Source: Firmicutes bacterium UBA6648 (lineage in GTDB: Bacteria > Bacillota > Clostridia > Peptostreptococcales > Anaerovoracaceae). From it: a DNA stretch of 7,727 nucleotides. A program made the position numbers and the translations under genes. The notes under the pieces were generated by a model. It made no database searches, had not been told where the DNA came from, and was given only the letters and a program-made list of their open reading frames with translations. The DNA lies in assembly GCA_002455605.1 (NCBI GenBank), contig DKLE01000021.1:1-7727 (forward strand). The letters run 5' to 3'. Of this stretch, positions 1 through 5,928 are shown one piece after another. The stretch's first letter is position 1. Every line of letters begins with the position of its first letter.

Positions 1-14
1 CGCTCTTCCGATCT
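1..14. other. Illumina adapter remnant at contig end (not genomic)
   Basis: The first 14 bases, CGCTCTTCCGATCT, equal the 3' end of the standard Illumina TruSeq adapter. On the other strand they read AGATCGGAAGAGCG, the sequence seen when a read runs through an insert into adapter. The metA reading frame follows the family up to codon 80 and departs from it where these bases begin, so they are untrimmed technical sequence, not part of the chromosome. Confidence 0.95.
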
Positions 15-255
15 GTACATTTTTAGCTTCATGGCTTCCCATTCTGACTAAAGTCAACTCCACCTGCAGGGGGGAATTGGCAAGTACCCTTGCAATCTGT
101 GTCTCAGTAGCGGCCTTATCCGGCATCAAATTTACCATCAATATGCGGAGGGGCCTGATATCCTGTTTTGTAGCGGCCGCATCATGCATAACAAAAATAT
201 TTTCCTTTTGCAGCAGATCACCTGCCGGTAATTTATCCGGTATAATTAGTGGCAT
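15..255 (-). CDS. metA: Homoserine O-acyltransferase MetA, 5' part only (truncated by contig end)
   Basis: MetA transfers an acetyl or succinyl group to homoserine, the committed step to methionine, in the cytoplasm. Only the first 80 codons of roughly 300 are present. They read MPLIIPDKLPAG..LQKENIFVM..., then QDIRPLRILMVNLMPDK and TETQ..RVLANSPLQVELTLVRMGSHEAKN, which matches the conserved MetA N-terminus (IPD.LPA..L..ENIFVM, DIRPL.ILI.NLMP.K, SH.SKN). The start at 255 is preferred to an in-frame ATG at 270, because family members begin at this Met-Pro and because a GGAG at 265-268 lies 9 bases upstream of it. That GGAG overlaps the upstream ATG. The active-site cysteine and the residue that distinguishes acetyl-CoA from succinyl-CoA use lie beyond the window, so the donor cannot be called; family knowledge favours acetyl-CoA in Firmicutes. 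The break is a sequencing edge, not a biological truncation. Confidence 0.93.
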
Positions 256-295
256 TCGTCCCAACTCCATTCTTTTTACTTTTTCTTATTTTTTT

Positions 296-301
296 ATTAT
301 A
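296..301 (-). promoter_or_regulatory. Extended -10 promoter for metA
   Basis: On the minus strand, TGATATAAT (304 down to 296) is a perfect extended -10 element (TGnTATAAT). No good -35 hexamer lies at 16-18 bases, which is usual for extended -10 promoters. Transcription would start near 289 and give a leader of about 34 bases. That is too short for a riboswitch, so metA does not seem to have its own S-box from this promoter. Confidence 0.6.
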
Positions 302-351
302 TCACATGGAGCTATGCTATTCGAGGGCAAATCGTCATTTTAAGTAAAGAC

Positions 352-386
352 AAATAAAAAACAGCAGGAATTCCCGCTGCTTTTCT
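352..386 (-). terminator. Intrinsic terminator after the aspartate kinase gene
   Basis: In minus-strand RNA, AGCAGCGGG pairs with CCUGCUGUU around an AAUU loop (arms 373-381 and 360-368; two G-U wobbles). The stem is followed directly by UUUUU (355-359) and then AUUUG. It lies about 20 bases past the kinase stop codon. On the plus strand the stem is followed by TTTTCTTT but has two mismatches, so termination there would be weaker. It separates the kinase transcript from metA. Confidence 0.85.
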
Positions 387-404
387 TTGCTGTTCTTTTG
401 TGTG

Positions 405-1730
405 TTATTCCTTAGCAGGCGGAACAAAAGCATCGTAAATAGCTTGTATTGCCCGATTAAAATCTTTTGTTTCTACACCTACGATAATATTCATTTCACT
501 GGAGCCCTGATCAATCATTCTTACGTTTACACCTGCTTCCGCAAGGGCAGTAAATAAAGTTGCAGAAACCCCAAGCCTCTTTGACATACCTGCTCCTACA
601 GTGGCAATCAATGACATATCGTCAAAAATATCAAGACTGCCGGGATCCAGCTTTCTCTTGATTTCCTCAATAACCTCATCCCGCTTCCCGTCAATGCTTT
701 TATTGGAAACGACAATGGAAACGGTATCAATGCCGCTTGGCATATGTTCAATGGCAATATCATAATCCTCTAAAATGCTGCTGAGGCGTCTGATAAATCC
801 GCTTTCCTGACTCAAACCGTTTTTATAAATAGCAATTACGGAAAAATCTTTGCTCCCAGCTATACCGGTAATTATCCGATCCTTCTGAACATCCACTTCC
901 GCATCGATCATCGTGCCCGGATCAGAAGGAATATTGGTATTTCGGATGTTAATGGGAATACCGGCAATTCTAGCCGGATAAATGGCATCTTCATGCAGTA
1001 CGGAAGCCCCCATATAGGAAAGCTCTCTCAATTCTTTATAGCAAATTCTGCTAATGGGCTTGGGATTTTTTACAACTCTTGGATCGGCCATTAAAAATCC
1101 GGACACATCGGTCCAATTTTCATAAACCTCCGCTCCCACTGCCCTAGCCACAATAGCTCCTGTAATATCTGAACCTCCTCTGGAAAAGGTTTTAATTTTT
1201 CCATCCGGATAGGTTCCGTAAAATCCGGGTATAACTGCTCTCTCATGTTTTTTCAGAGCTTCTCCCAGAATTTTATTGGTTTCTTCAGCAAGAAATTTTC
1301 CTTTTTCATCAAATAGGATTAGTCCTGCCGCATCCACAAAATCATATCCCAGCATTGCTGCCGTGATCATGGCATTCAAATATTCCCCTCTGCTTGCTAT
1401 ATAATCAGAAGAAGCACCTTCTTGAAGGTTTCTTTTTATTTCATCAAATTCTTTTAACAGATCGATTTCTACTCTCAGGTTAATTTCCATAGCCATGTAT
1501 CTGTCACAAATCACTTGAAATACCTGCTCATACGGCAGATTATGTTCGATATGAGTTTTGCATAAATACAAAAGATCGGTAATCTTATTATCCTGATCAT
1601 ATCTTTTTCCGGGAGCAGAGACTACAACATATCTTCTGTTTCTATCTGCTTCAATTATTTCTTTTGTTTTGGTAAGCTGTATCGCATCGGCTACTGATGA
1701 ACCGCCAAACTTCGCAACTTTGATTCCCAC
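405..1730 (-). CDS. Aspartate kinase, monofunctional, two C-terminal ACT domains
   Basis: The enzyme phosphorylates aspartate with ATP, the first step towards lysine, threonine, methionine and diaminopimelate, in the cytoplasm. The 441-residue protein has an amino acid kinase domain (about residues 3-290) with KFGGSS at 7-12, VVVSAPGK at 35-42, SRGEYLNA near 113-120 and the nucleotide/substrate signature FSRGGSD at 182-188. Two ACT domains follow (about 297-365 and 373-438; the second holds TVGAGMSKRLG and IDQGSSEMNIIVGV) and are the usual site of allosteric inhibition by lysine or threonine. Length and layout resemble the YclM/ThrD type of Bacillus, not the LysC type with an internal small-subunit start. 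The start is GTG at 1730, with AGGAGG at 1739-1744 eight bases upstream. There is no homoserine dehydrogenase fusion. Which amino acid inhibits it cannot be read from the sequence. Confidence 0.96.
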   Translation of the reverse strand: MGIKVAKFGGSSVADAIQLTKTKEIIEADRNRRYVVVSAPGKRYDQDNKITDLLYLCKTHIEHNLPYEQVFQVICDRYMAMEINLRVEIDLLKEFDEIKRNLQEGASSDYIASRGEYLNAMITAAMLGYDFVDAAGLILFDEKGKFLAEETNKILGEALKKHERAVIPGFYGTYPDGKIKTFSRGGSDITGAIVARAVGAEVYENWTDVSGFLMADPRVVKNPKPISRICYKELRELSYMGASVLHEDAIYPARIAGIPINIRNTNIPSDPGTMIDAEVDVQKDRIITGIAGSKDFSVIAIYKNGLSQESGFIRRLSSILEDYDIAIEHMPSGIDTVSIVVSNKSIDGKRDEVIEEIKRKLDPGSLDIFDDMSLIATVGAGMSKRLGVSATLFTALAEAGVNVRMIDQGSSEMNIIVGVETKDFNRAIQAIYDAFVPPAKE

Positions 1731-1797
1731 CGGAAATCCCTCCTCGCATACATATCACTTTACTTAGTTATATATAATATTCATTATTTTCTATAGT

Positions 1798-1833
1798 GCT
1801 AAAACCCATAAGCATTCGTTTTCAAATTTTAGC
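1798..1833 (-). repeat. Inverted repeat in the aspartate kinase leader
   Basis: GCTAAAA (1798-1804) and TTTTAGC (1827-1833) form a perfect 7-base inverted repeat around a 22-base loop. It begins about 6 bases after the predicted transcription start. No U-tract follows and it matches no riboswitch class I know (no lysine box, S-box or T-box core). It could be a 5' stabilising stem, a protein site or chance. Confidence 0.4.
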
Positions 1834-1845
1834 GTATGATTGTTT

Positions 1846-1874
1846 ATTATACGTAATTTTTTTGTGAAATGCAA
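1846..1874 (-). promoter_or_regulatory. Sigma-A type promoter for aspartate kinase
   Basis: On the minus strand, TTGCAT (1874-1869), a 17-base spacer and a perfect TATAAT (1851-1846) make a strong housekeeping promoter. The spacer contains a run of seven A. The expected start is near 1839, giving a leader of about 108 bases before the GTG start. The promoter lies just downstream of the metK terminator, so the kinase can be transcribed independently. Confidence 0.8.
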
Positions 1875-1896
1875 CAATTTTTCTTCCTTTTTTGTG

Positions 1897-1945
1897 ATAA
1901 AAAAACAAAAGTCATCCCTGTTCAATAACAGGGATGACTTTTGTT
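1897..1945 (-). terminator. Strong intrinsic terminator after metK
   Basis: A perfect 19-base inverted repeat (1904-1922 and 1927-1945) encloses a 4-base loop. In minus-strand RNA the arms run from AACAAAAGUCAUCCCUGUU to its exact complement, and the second arm runs on into a U-tract (UUUUUUUAUC). It begins 26 bases past the metK stop codon. Such a perfect stem should stop nearly all metK transcription before the aspartate kinase gene. Confidence 0.95.
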
Positions 1946-1971
1946 GACATAATTATATTTACAGTTAAATT

Positions 1972-3156
1972 TTATAATGCTGCATCTTTTTTCAGCACAT
2001 CGACCTTATCTGTTTTTTCCCAAGGAACATCAATATCTGTTCTTCCAAAGTGTCCATAGGCAGCAACCTGTCTGTAGATCGGTCTTCTTAAATCCAAATC
2101 CCGAATAATCGCAGCCGGTCTTAAATCAAAATGCTTCTCAACAAGTTCAACAATTTTTTCTTCTGAAATCTTGCCGGTTCCAAAAGTATCCACCAATACA
2201 GATACCGGTTTAGCCACACCGATTGCATAAGCCAGCTCAATTTCGCACTTATCTGCCAAACCCGCAGCTACAAGATTTTTTGCCACATATCTTGCTGCAT
2301 ACGTAGCGGATCGGTCTACCTTTGTAGGGTCTTTACCGCTGAATGCACCGCCGCCGTGTCTAGCATATCCTCCGTAAGTGTCAACGATGATCTTCCTTCC
2401 TGTCAGTCCGGAATCTCCGTGAGGTCCGCCAATAACAAATCTGCCGGTAGGATTTACAAAATATTTTGTTTCATCATCTAAAAGCTCTGCCGGAATAATC
2501 GGCTTAATCACCTTTTCAATCAGATCTTTTCTGATCTGTTCCTGAGTTGCTTCCGGATCATGCTGCGTGGAAATCAGAACCGTATCCACTCTTTTAACCT
2601 TGTCCCCGTCATATTCCACAGTCACTTGGGTTTTTCCGTCCGGTCTTAGGTATTTAAGCGTTCCGTCCTTTCGAATTTTTGTCAGCTGTAAAGCCAGCTT
2701 ATGTGCCAACGAAATAGGCATAGGCATCAGTTCAGGTGTTTCATTGCATGCAAATCCAAACATGATACCCTGATCCCCCGCACCGGTTTCCTCAATCTGA
2801 TCCGCCAAAGAGCCTTCTTTATACTCTAATGCTTTATCAACTCCCATGGCAATATCCCCTGACTGCTCGTCAATAGCAGTCAAAACAGCACAGGTATTTC
2901 CGTCAAATCCGTATTCGCTCTTATCGTACCCAATATCGCAAATTACTCCTCTTACAATTTTAGGTATATCGATATAACACTTAGTAGTTATTTCACCCAT
3001 TACCATTGCATAGCCGGTTGTTGTTGTTGTCTCTGCTGCAACTCTTCCATAAGGGTCCTGTGAGTAAATAGCATCTAAAATAGCATCTGAAATCTGATCG
3101 CATATTTTATCAGGATGCCCTTCTGTTACTGATTCTGAAGTAAACAATCTTTTCAT
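1972..3156 (-). CDS. metK: S-adenosylmethionine synthetase (methionine adenosyltransferase)
   Basis: MetK makes S-adenosylmethionine from methionine and ATP, releasing phosphate and diphosphate, in the cytoplasm; the family is usually tetrameric. The 394-residue protein is full length (family about 380-400). It begins MKRLFTSESVTEGHPDK, with the catalytic HPDK at 14-17. It carries the family signature GAGDQG at 125-130 and the P-loop-like GGGAFSGKDPTKVDRS at 268-283. Also conserved are NPTGRFVIGGPHGDSGLTGRK (from 235) and the C-terminal YGHFGR (367-372). The ATG at 3156 has AAGGAAG at 3164-3170 seven bases upstream. A SAM-I riboswitch in its leader of about 294 bases gives feedback control by the product, and a perfect hairpin terminator follows. 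It diverges from an unknown gene at 3543. Confidence 0.99.
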   Translation of the reverse strand: MKRLFTSESVTEGHPDKICDQISDAILDAIYSQDPYGRVAAETTTTTGYAMVMGEITTKCYIDIPKIVRGVICDIGYDKSEYGFDGNTCAVLTAIDEQSGDIAMGVDKALEYKEGSLADQIEETGAGDQGIMFGFACNETPELMPMPISLAHKLALQLTKIRKDGTLKYLRPDGKTQVTVEYDGDKVKRVDTVLISTQHDPEATQEQIRKDLIEKVIKPIIPAELLDDETKYFVNPTGRFVIGGPHGDSGLTGRKIIVDTYGGYARHGGGAFSGKDPTKVDRSATYAARYVAKNLVAAGLADKCEIELAYAIGVAKPVSVLVDTFGTGKISEEKIVELVEKHFDLRPAAIIRDLDLRRPIYRQVAAYGHFGRTDIDVPWEKTDKVDVLKKDAAL

Positions 3157-3213
3157 AATAAGACTTCCTTTCTTACATATTCTACGTAAATTAAACTAAA
3201 TTATATTATGCTC

Positions 3214-3244
3214 AAAAACTAAAATAACCTCTTTCAAAAGAGGT
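3214..3244 (-). terminator. Riboswitch expression platform: SAM-dependent terminator
   Basis: ACCTCTTTTGAAAGAGGT (minus strand, 3244-3227) is a perfect 18-base palindrome that folds into a 7-bp stem with a UUGA loop. It is followed by an interrupted U-tract, UAUUUUAGUUUUU. It lies between the SAM-I aptamer and metK. An alternative antiterminator can form: GAGG-AA-AGAU (3274-3265) pairs with AUCU-GA-CCUC (3249-3240). It would use both the 3' strand of aptamer helix P1 and the 5' arm of this terminator. SAM binding, which stabilises P1, would therefore favour termination. Confidence 0.85.
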
Positions 3245-3260
3245 CAGATTTCACGTATTG

Positions 3261-3394
3261 GATTATCTTTCCTCATCTTCCAGAATACCACTTCTGTAGG
3301 ATTTAGCACCTTTTATATTTGTTCTGCAAATGCATCTGAAATACATAGGTTGCTGGGCATCATTGGGCCTATTCCCTCCGCCGCTCTTGATAAG
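3261..3394 (-). ncRNA. SAM-I (S-box) riboswitch aptamer upstream of metK
   Basis: The minus-strand RNA carries the S-box core in order. It has the P1 5' strand CUUAUCAAGAG (3394 down), the kink-turn and P2 segment GGCGGAGGGA, then GGCCC-AUGAUGCCCAGCAACC, the joining segment GGUGCUAAAUCC, the P4 hairpin around ACAGAAGUGGUAUUCUG, and the closing GGAAAGAUAA. P1 pairs UUAUC (3393-3389) with GAUAA (3267-3263). S-box RNAs bind S-adenosylmethionine and switch off downstream methionine and SAM genes. Here the terminator at 3214-3244 and the metK start follow, so MetK's own product should repress it. Confidence 0.97.
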
Positions 3395-3456
3395 GGGTTA
3401 TTTAAGAAATTAAAGTCCCTTGTACTTTTAATTTCAATTGTTGTTTTCTTACTTAT

Positions 3457-3484
3457 ATTATATCCACAAATAGCATATTGTCAA
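3457..3484 (-). promoter_or_regulatory. Consensus sigma-A promoter for the metK riboswitch leader
   Basis: On the minus strand, TTGACA (3484-3479), a 16-base spacer and TATAAT (3462-3457) match both consensus hexamers exactly. Transcription should start near 3450, about 55 bases ahead of the riboswitch aptamer. A promoter this strong fits a gene whose output is set by attenuation and not by initiation. Its -35 box overlaps that of the divergent promoter. Confidence 0.9.
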
Positions 3485-3507
3485 TATATAACCTTTTGGG
3501 TTATACT
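3478..3507 (+). promoter_or_regulatory. Likely promoter of the unknown gene at 3543, back to back with the metK promoter
   Basis: TTGTCA (3478-3483), an 18-base spacer and TATACT (3502-3507) give five of six matches in each hexamer. Initiation near 3514 would leave a leader of about 29 bases before the TTG start. Five bases of the -35 box are shared with the opposite-strand metK -35 box, because TTGTCAA reads TTGACAA on the complement. Confidence 0.6.
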
Positions 3508-3542
3508 AACTTTATTATGATTAAAGAAAAGGGTAGGTAATA

Positions 3543-4718
3543 TTGGACAGAAAATTTAAAGTTATAAGAGGAGGTCTTGACTCTCCTCTGCACAGCGACA
3601 AACAATTTATCAGCGCTTACATTACAGATACAAGGCTTATGGGTGTTACAGGCCTTTATATACACTGGGGAATTGAAGCAGAAGATTTAAGCTCGGATTT
3701 TCATCAATTTTTTTATTTTGATGCAGAAGAATACGGTTTTGAGACGTACAAAAGCATTGTAGGAAACAACATCGAAGAATTAACGATAATTGAAAGTGCC
3801 CTGCTGGGAGGTCTAGGCGGGCGCAAAGTTAAAATAACCGAAGACGAAGCGTGTTATCTCGTTCAGGAATATGCAAAAGCCAATGAGGATTTGTCTTTGC
3901 CAATGCCCAAAGGCAAAGAAGAATACGAATTCATATTACAAAAAAATGTCGTTCTGACCGTTAAAGAAAAGCACGAATTGATGAACAAAATGTGTGATCC
4001 GATTCATTCGGATTGTCAGTCCATTAATTATTTTCTAATGCGCTGCTTCGGCCGGGATTACTATGCCGCAAAATACCTGACTAACGGCAGAATTCCAGTA
4101 GACATATATTCTGATTATCCGATCTCCACATTGTGCAAAAACTCCATTGATGTTTGTGATAAAGAAAATAATTCTTATTTATGTGAATCTCTGGTTGAAA
4201 GTAACGGCAAATATCATATCATCATATCAGAGATTACTGTAGATTCTTTGCTTATATCCGGTTTTAAAAGGCGATCAGATTTTAAAGTCAGTGCTGCTGA
4301 GGCAGCCATGATGCTTTCCAGACCGGAATTTATTACTGTATATGATCTTCAAACAGATAATGATGAATTCATTGATAATAGTCTGGCTGAAATTACCACA
4401 AATGCCATGATGACTATTCATGAGAACGGCAGACTTTTTTTAGCCTTTAACAAAAATAATGCTCATGTAAACAAGGAGGTTTTCAGGCTGAATGAGGATG
4501 TCTACGGTATGTTCTATATCTCCGACTTCGGACAGATGATCATTGCCAGTTACAATGTCAAAGGAATTTTATCCTTAGAAATGGATCTGAGAAAAAGTCC
4601 TTTAAAAGAGTACTTGTCCATGACTGCTAAATATGAATTTAAAGAGCCGGTGCTTTATGAGTTTATCCAAAGTGACTTTGATGATTTTGAAGACTTTCTG
4701 GAATTTATAAGAGAATAG
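3543..4718 (+). CDS. Uncharacterised 391-residue soluble protein, TTG start
   Basis: I do not recognise this family. The protein is 391 residues, with no signal peptide or hydrophobic membrane span, so it is probably cytoplasmic. It begins MDRKFKVIRGGLDSP, has a GLGGRK segment near 89-94, seven cysteines scattered between 104 and 214 (C151 and C158 the closest pair, not a clear zinc motif), predicted alternating strands in the second half, and an acidic end (SDFDDFEDFLEFIRE). The reading frame is long and intact, bounded by a plausible promoter and a terminator, so it is very probably a real gene. The start is TTG at 3543: upstream AAGGG (3529-3533) and AGG (3535-3537) are fair ribosome binding sites, and the next in-frame ATG is only at codon 33. 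It diverges from metK and converges with a serine hydrolase. The link to SAM metabolism rests on position alone. Confidence 0.85.
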   Translation: MDRKFKVIRGGLDSPLHSDKQFISAYITDTRLMGVTGLYIHWGIEAEDLSSDFHQFFYFDAEEYGFETYKSIVGNNIEELTIIESALLGGLGGRKVKITEDEACYLVQEYAKANEDLSLPMPKGKEEYEFILQKNVVLTVKEKHELMNKMCDPIHSDCQSINYFLMRCFGRDYYAAKYLTNGRIPVDIYSDYPISTLCKNSIDVCDKENNSYLCESLVESNGKYHIIISEITVDSLLISGFKRRSDFKVSAAEAAMMLSRPEFITVYDLQTDNDEFIDNSLAEITTNAMMTIHENGRLFLAFNKNNAHVNKEVFRLNEDVYGMFYISDFGQMIIASYNVKGILSLEMDLRKSPLKEYLSMTAKYEFKEPVLYEFIQSDFDDFEDFLEFIRE

Positions 4719-4731
4719 CCAGTAAAATTAA

Positions 4732-4753
4732 GACCTCGGTTTACGCCGAGGTC
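4732..4753. terminator. Shared bidirectional terminator between convergent genes
   Basis: GACCTCGG (4732-4739) and CCGAGGTC (4746-4753) form a perfect 8-bp GC-rich stem around a six-base loop. On the minus strand it is followed by TTAATTTT, and on the plus strand by ATTATATT, so the U-tracts are modest both ways. It lies 13 bases after the plus-strand stop at 4718. The minus-strand hydrolase stop codon (4741-4743) is in the loop, so one stem arm is also that gene's last codons. Confidence 0.8.
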
Positions 4754-5814
4754 ATTATATTGAAGATTTCTTTACTTATTCGCTTTAAAGGAGCTTGGGT
4801 GATATTAGATTCAACAGCAATGTGCATATCTAATTCCGGACATATCCAAAAACTCGCTCGAAACCCATCATCACTGCCCTCATGGCCATAAAGGGTATAG
4901 CCATTTTGCTCTCTGATAAACCAGCTTAACCCGATATGCTCTCCGTTATTGGGAACTAGAGACTGAGGCTTCCACATTTCTTCATAGGCTTTGTGGGTCA
5001 ATATACGCCTCTCCAAGTGTGCCCTCGCCCACTTTTCCAAATCTTCCAGATTTGTGGTCATCGTAGAGCTTGGTCCATGTGCCCGGTTATACGGAAAATA
5101 TTTTTCCAAAATAATATGCTTCTCTGCATCCTTAGTATGAGGCATTGCTACATTAGCTTTTTCCAGAACCTCCAGCTCTAAGCTTCCTCCTGACCGTTGA
5201 AACGTCAACAAATTCGTGTTTTTCATTTCCAGCGGATCTAAAAGGTTCTGCATCACAAAGTCTTCAAAACTCATGCCAGATACCTGCGCTATCACTGCTC
5301 CTAAAATTTCAAAACCTATATTACTATATCTGAACCTATTCTCTTCAGGACTCCAAAGAAGCTTTGATTTTGCCACTTCATCACTTTGTATATATCTTTT
5401 TAAAGCTTCTTCATCTAGGTCAGGCCGGTTCCATCCATAGTCTGACACATCGTTCACTCCTGCTGTGTGAGTCAGAAGCTGTCGAAGGGTTATCCTTTTA
5501 TATCGTTTATCGTCGATAAACAGCCATGGGATATATCGGATAGCTGCCGCGTCCAGCTCTAAACTGCCTCTCTCATGCAGCAGCATAATTGAAGTTCCCA
5601 CCAATAATTTCGTTATAGATGCTGCATGAAAAATTGTATCTTTCTTTAGCGTTTTTTTGGTCATAAAATTCTGATAACCTGCTGCCTCTTGATATTTCAT
5701 ATTTTTATTCTTCAGAGGACTCTTTTCTCCTAGGGAAATTCCTACAGCCAGTCCAGGCAAATCATTCAAAAAAAGCGCTTCTTTCAAATATCTATCTAAC
5801 GTTTCTTTTACCAT
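4741..5814 (-). CDS. Serine hydrolase of the beta-lactamase / class C penicillin-binding protein family
   Basis: The 357-residue protein has the family's catalytic motifs: S66-x-x-K69 (SITK, nucleophile and base), Y163-S-N (second motif) and H311-E-G in place of the KTG box, as is common in esterase and peptidase members. LLTHTAGV at 113-120 and SNIGFEILG (from 164) are also typical. Such enzymes hydrolyse beta-lactams, esters or D-amino-acid peptides; the substrate here is unknown, and resistance should not be assumed. No signal peptide is seen, so the protein is probably cytoplasmic, which argues against a classical secreted beta-lactamase. The start at 5814 is chosen over an in-frame ATG at 5862 because AAGGAG (5822-5827) lies seven bases upstream of it, and the extra N-terminus would overlap the leader. 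The last codons form part of the shared terminator. Confidence 0.92.
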   Translation of the reverse strand: MVKETLDRYLKEALFLNDLPGLAVGISLGEKSPLKNKNMKYQEAAGYQNFMTKKTLKKDTIFHAASITKLLVGTSIMLLHERGSLELDAAAIRYIPWLFIDDKRYKRITLRQLLTHTAGVNDVSDYGWNRPDLDEEALKRYIQSDEVAKSKLLWSPEENRFRYSNIGFEILGAVIAQVSGMSFEDFVMQNLLDPLEMKNTNLLTFQRSGGSLELEVLEKANVAMPHTKDAEKHIILEKYFPYNRAHGPSSTMTTNLEDLEKWARAHLERRILTHKAYEEMWKPQSLVPNNGEHIGLSWFIREQNGYTLYGHEGSDDGFRASFWICPELDMHIAVESNITQAPLKRISKEIFNIMTSA

Positions 5815-5853
5815 TAATTTTCTCCTTTCCAAAAAAATTAAATAAAGCTTATA

Positions 5854-5876
5854 TTTTGTCAATAATTAGTACAAAA
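5854..5876. repeat. Short inverted repeat in the hydrolase leader
   Basis: TTTTGT (5854-5859) and ACAAAA (5871-5876) are perfect complements separated by 11 bases. They lie between the likely hydrolase promoter and its ribosome binding site. The spacing of the half-sites would fit a dimeric repressor site, but in such AT-rich DNA chance is a serious alternative. A TTGACA (5862-5857, minus) overlaps it but lacks a good -10 box. Confidence 0.3.
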
Positions 5877-5892
5877 TAAATCCAAATAACCC

Positions 5893-5920
5893 ATTATCTA
5901 AATTGTTATGGAATAGTCAA
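5893..5920 (-). promoter_or_regulatory. Likely promoter of the serine hydrolase gene, with overlapping inverted repeat
   Basis: On the minus strand, TTGACT (5920-5915), a 16-base spacer and GATAAT (5898-5893) give five of six matches in each box. The leader would be about 70 bases. A perfect inverted repeat, AATAGT-CAAAC-ACTATT (5912-5928), covers the -35 box and is a possible operator. Confidence 0.5.
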
Positions 5921-5928
5921 ACACTATT

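Noticed and set aside
256..270. Five extra codons on MetA (start at 270)
   Set aside because: The family starts at the inner Met-Pro, and the GGAG needed for initiation at 255 overlaps this upstream ATG.
77..343. Plus-strand open frame of 88 codons
   Set aside because: It lies opposite the metA 5' end, has no ribosome binding site and resembles no protein family, while the antisense frame is clearly MetA.
1768..1815. Possible 15-residue leader peptide ahead of aspartate kinase (MLMGFSTIENNEYYI)
   Set aside because: It has no good ribosome binding site, no run of regulatory amino acid codons such as Lys or Thr, and no attenuator hairpin after it.
1904..1945. Perfect 19-base inverted repeat as an insertion-sequence end or attachment site
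   Set aside because: Its 4-base loop, its U-tract and its place just after the metK stop fit an intrinsic terminator fully. No transposase or integrase gene is nearby.
2567..2773. Plus-strand open frame of 68 codons
   Set aside because: It is entirely opposite metK and without a ribosome binding site, so it is an antisense shadow.
4993..5440. Two plus-strand open frames (4993-5181 and 5216-5440)
   Set aside because: Both lie inside the serine hydrolase gene on the opposite strand and have no start signals or family features.
5815..5862. Longer N-terminus for the serine hydrolase starting at 5862
   Set aside because: The added residues (MTKYKLYLIFLERRKL) are encoded by leader sequence and include the AAGGAG that serves the start at 5814. 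The short hydrophobic stretch is too small and poorly placed for a signal peptide.
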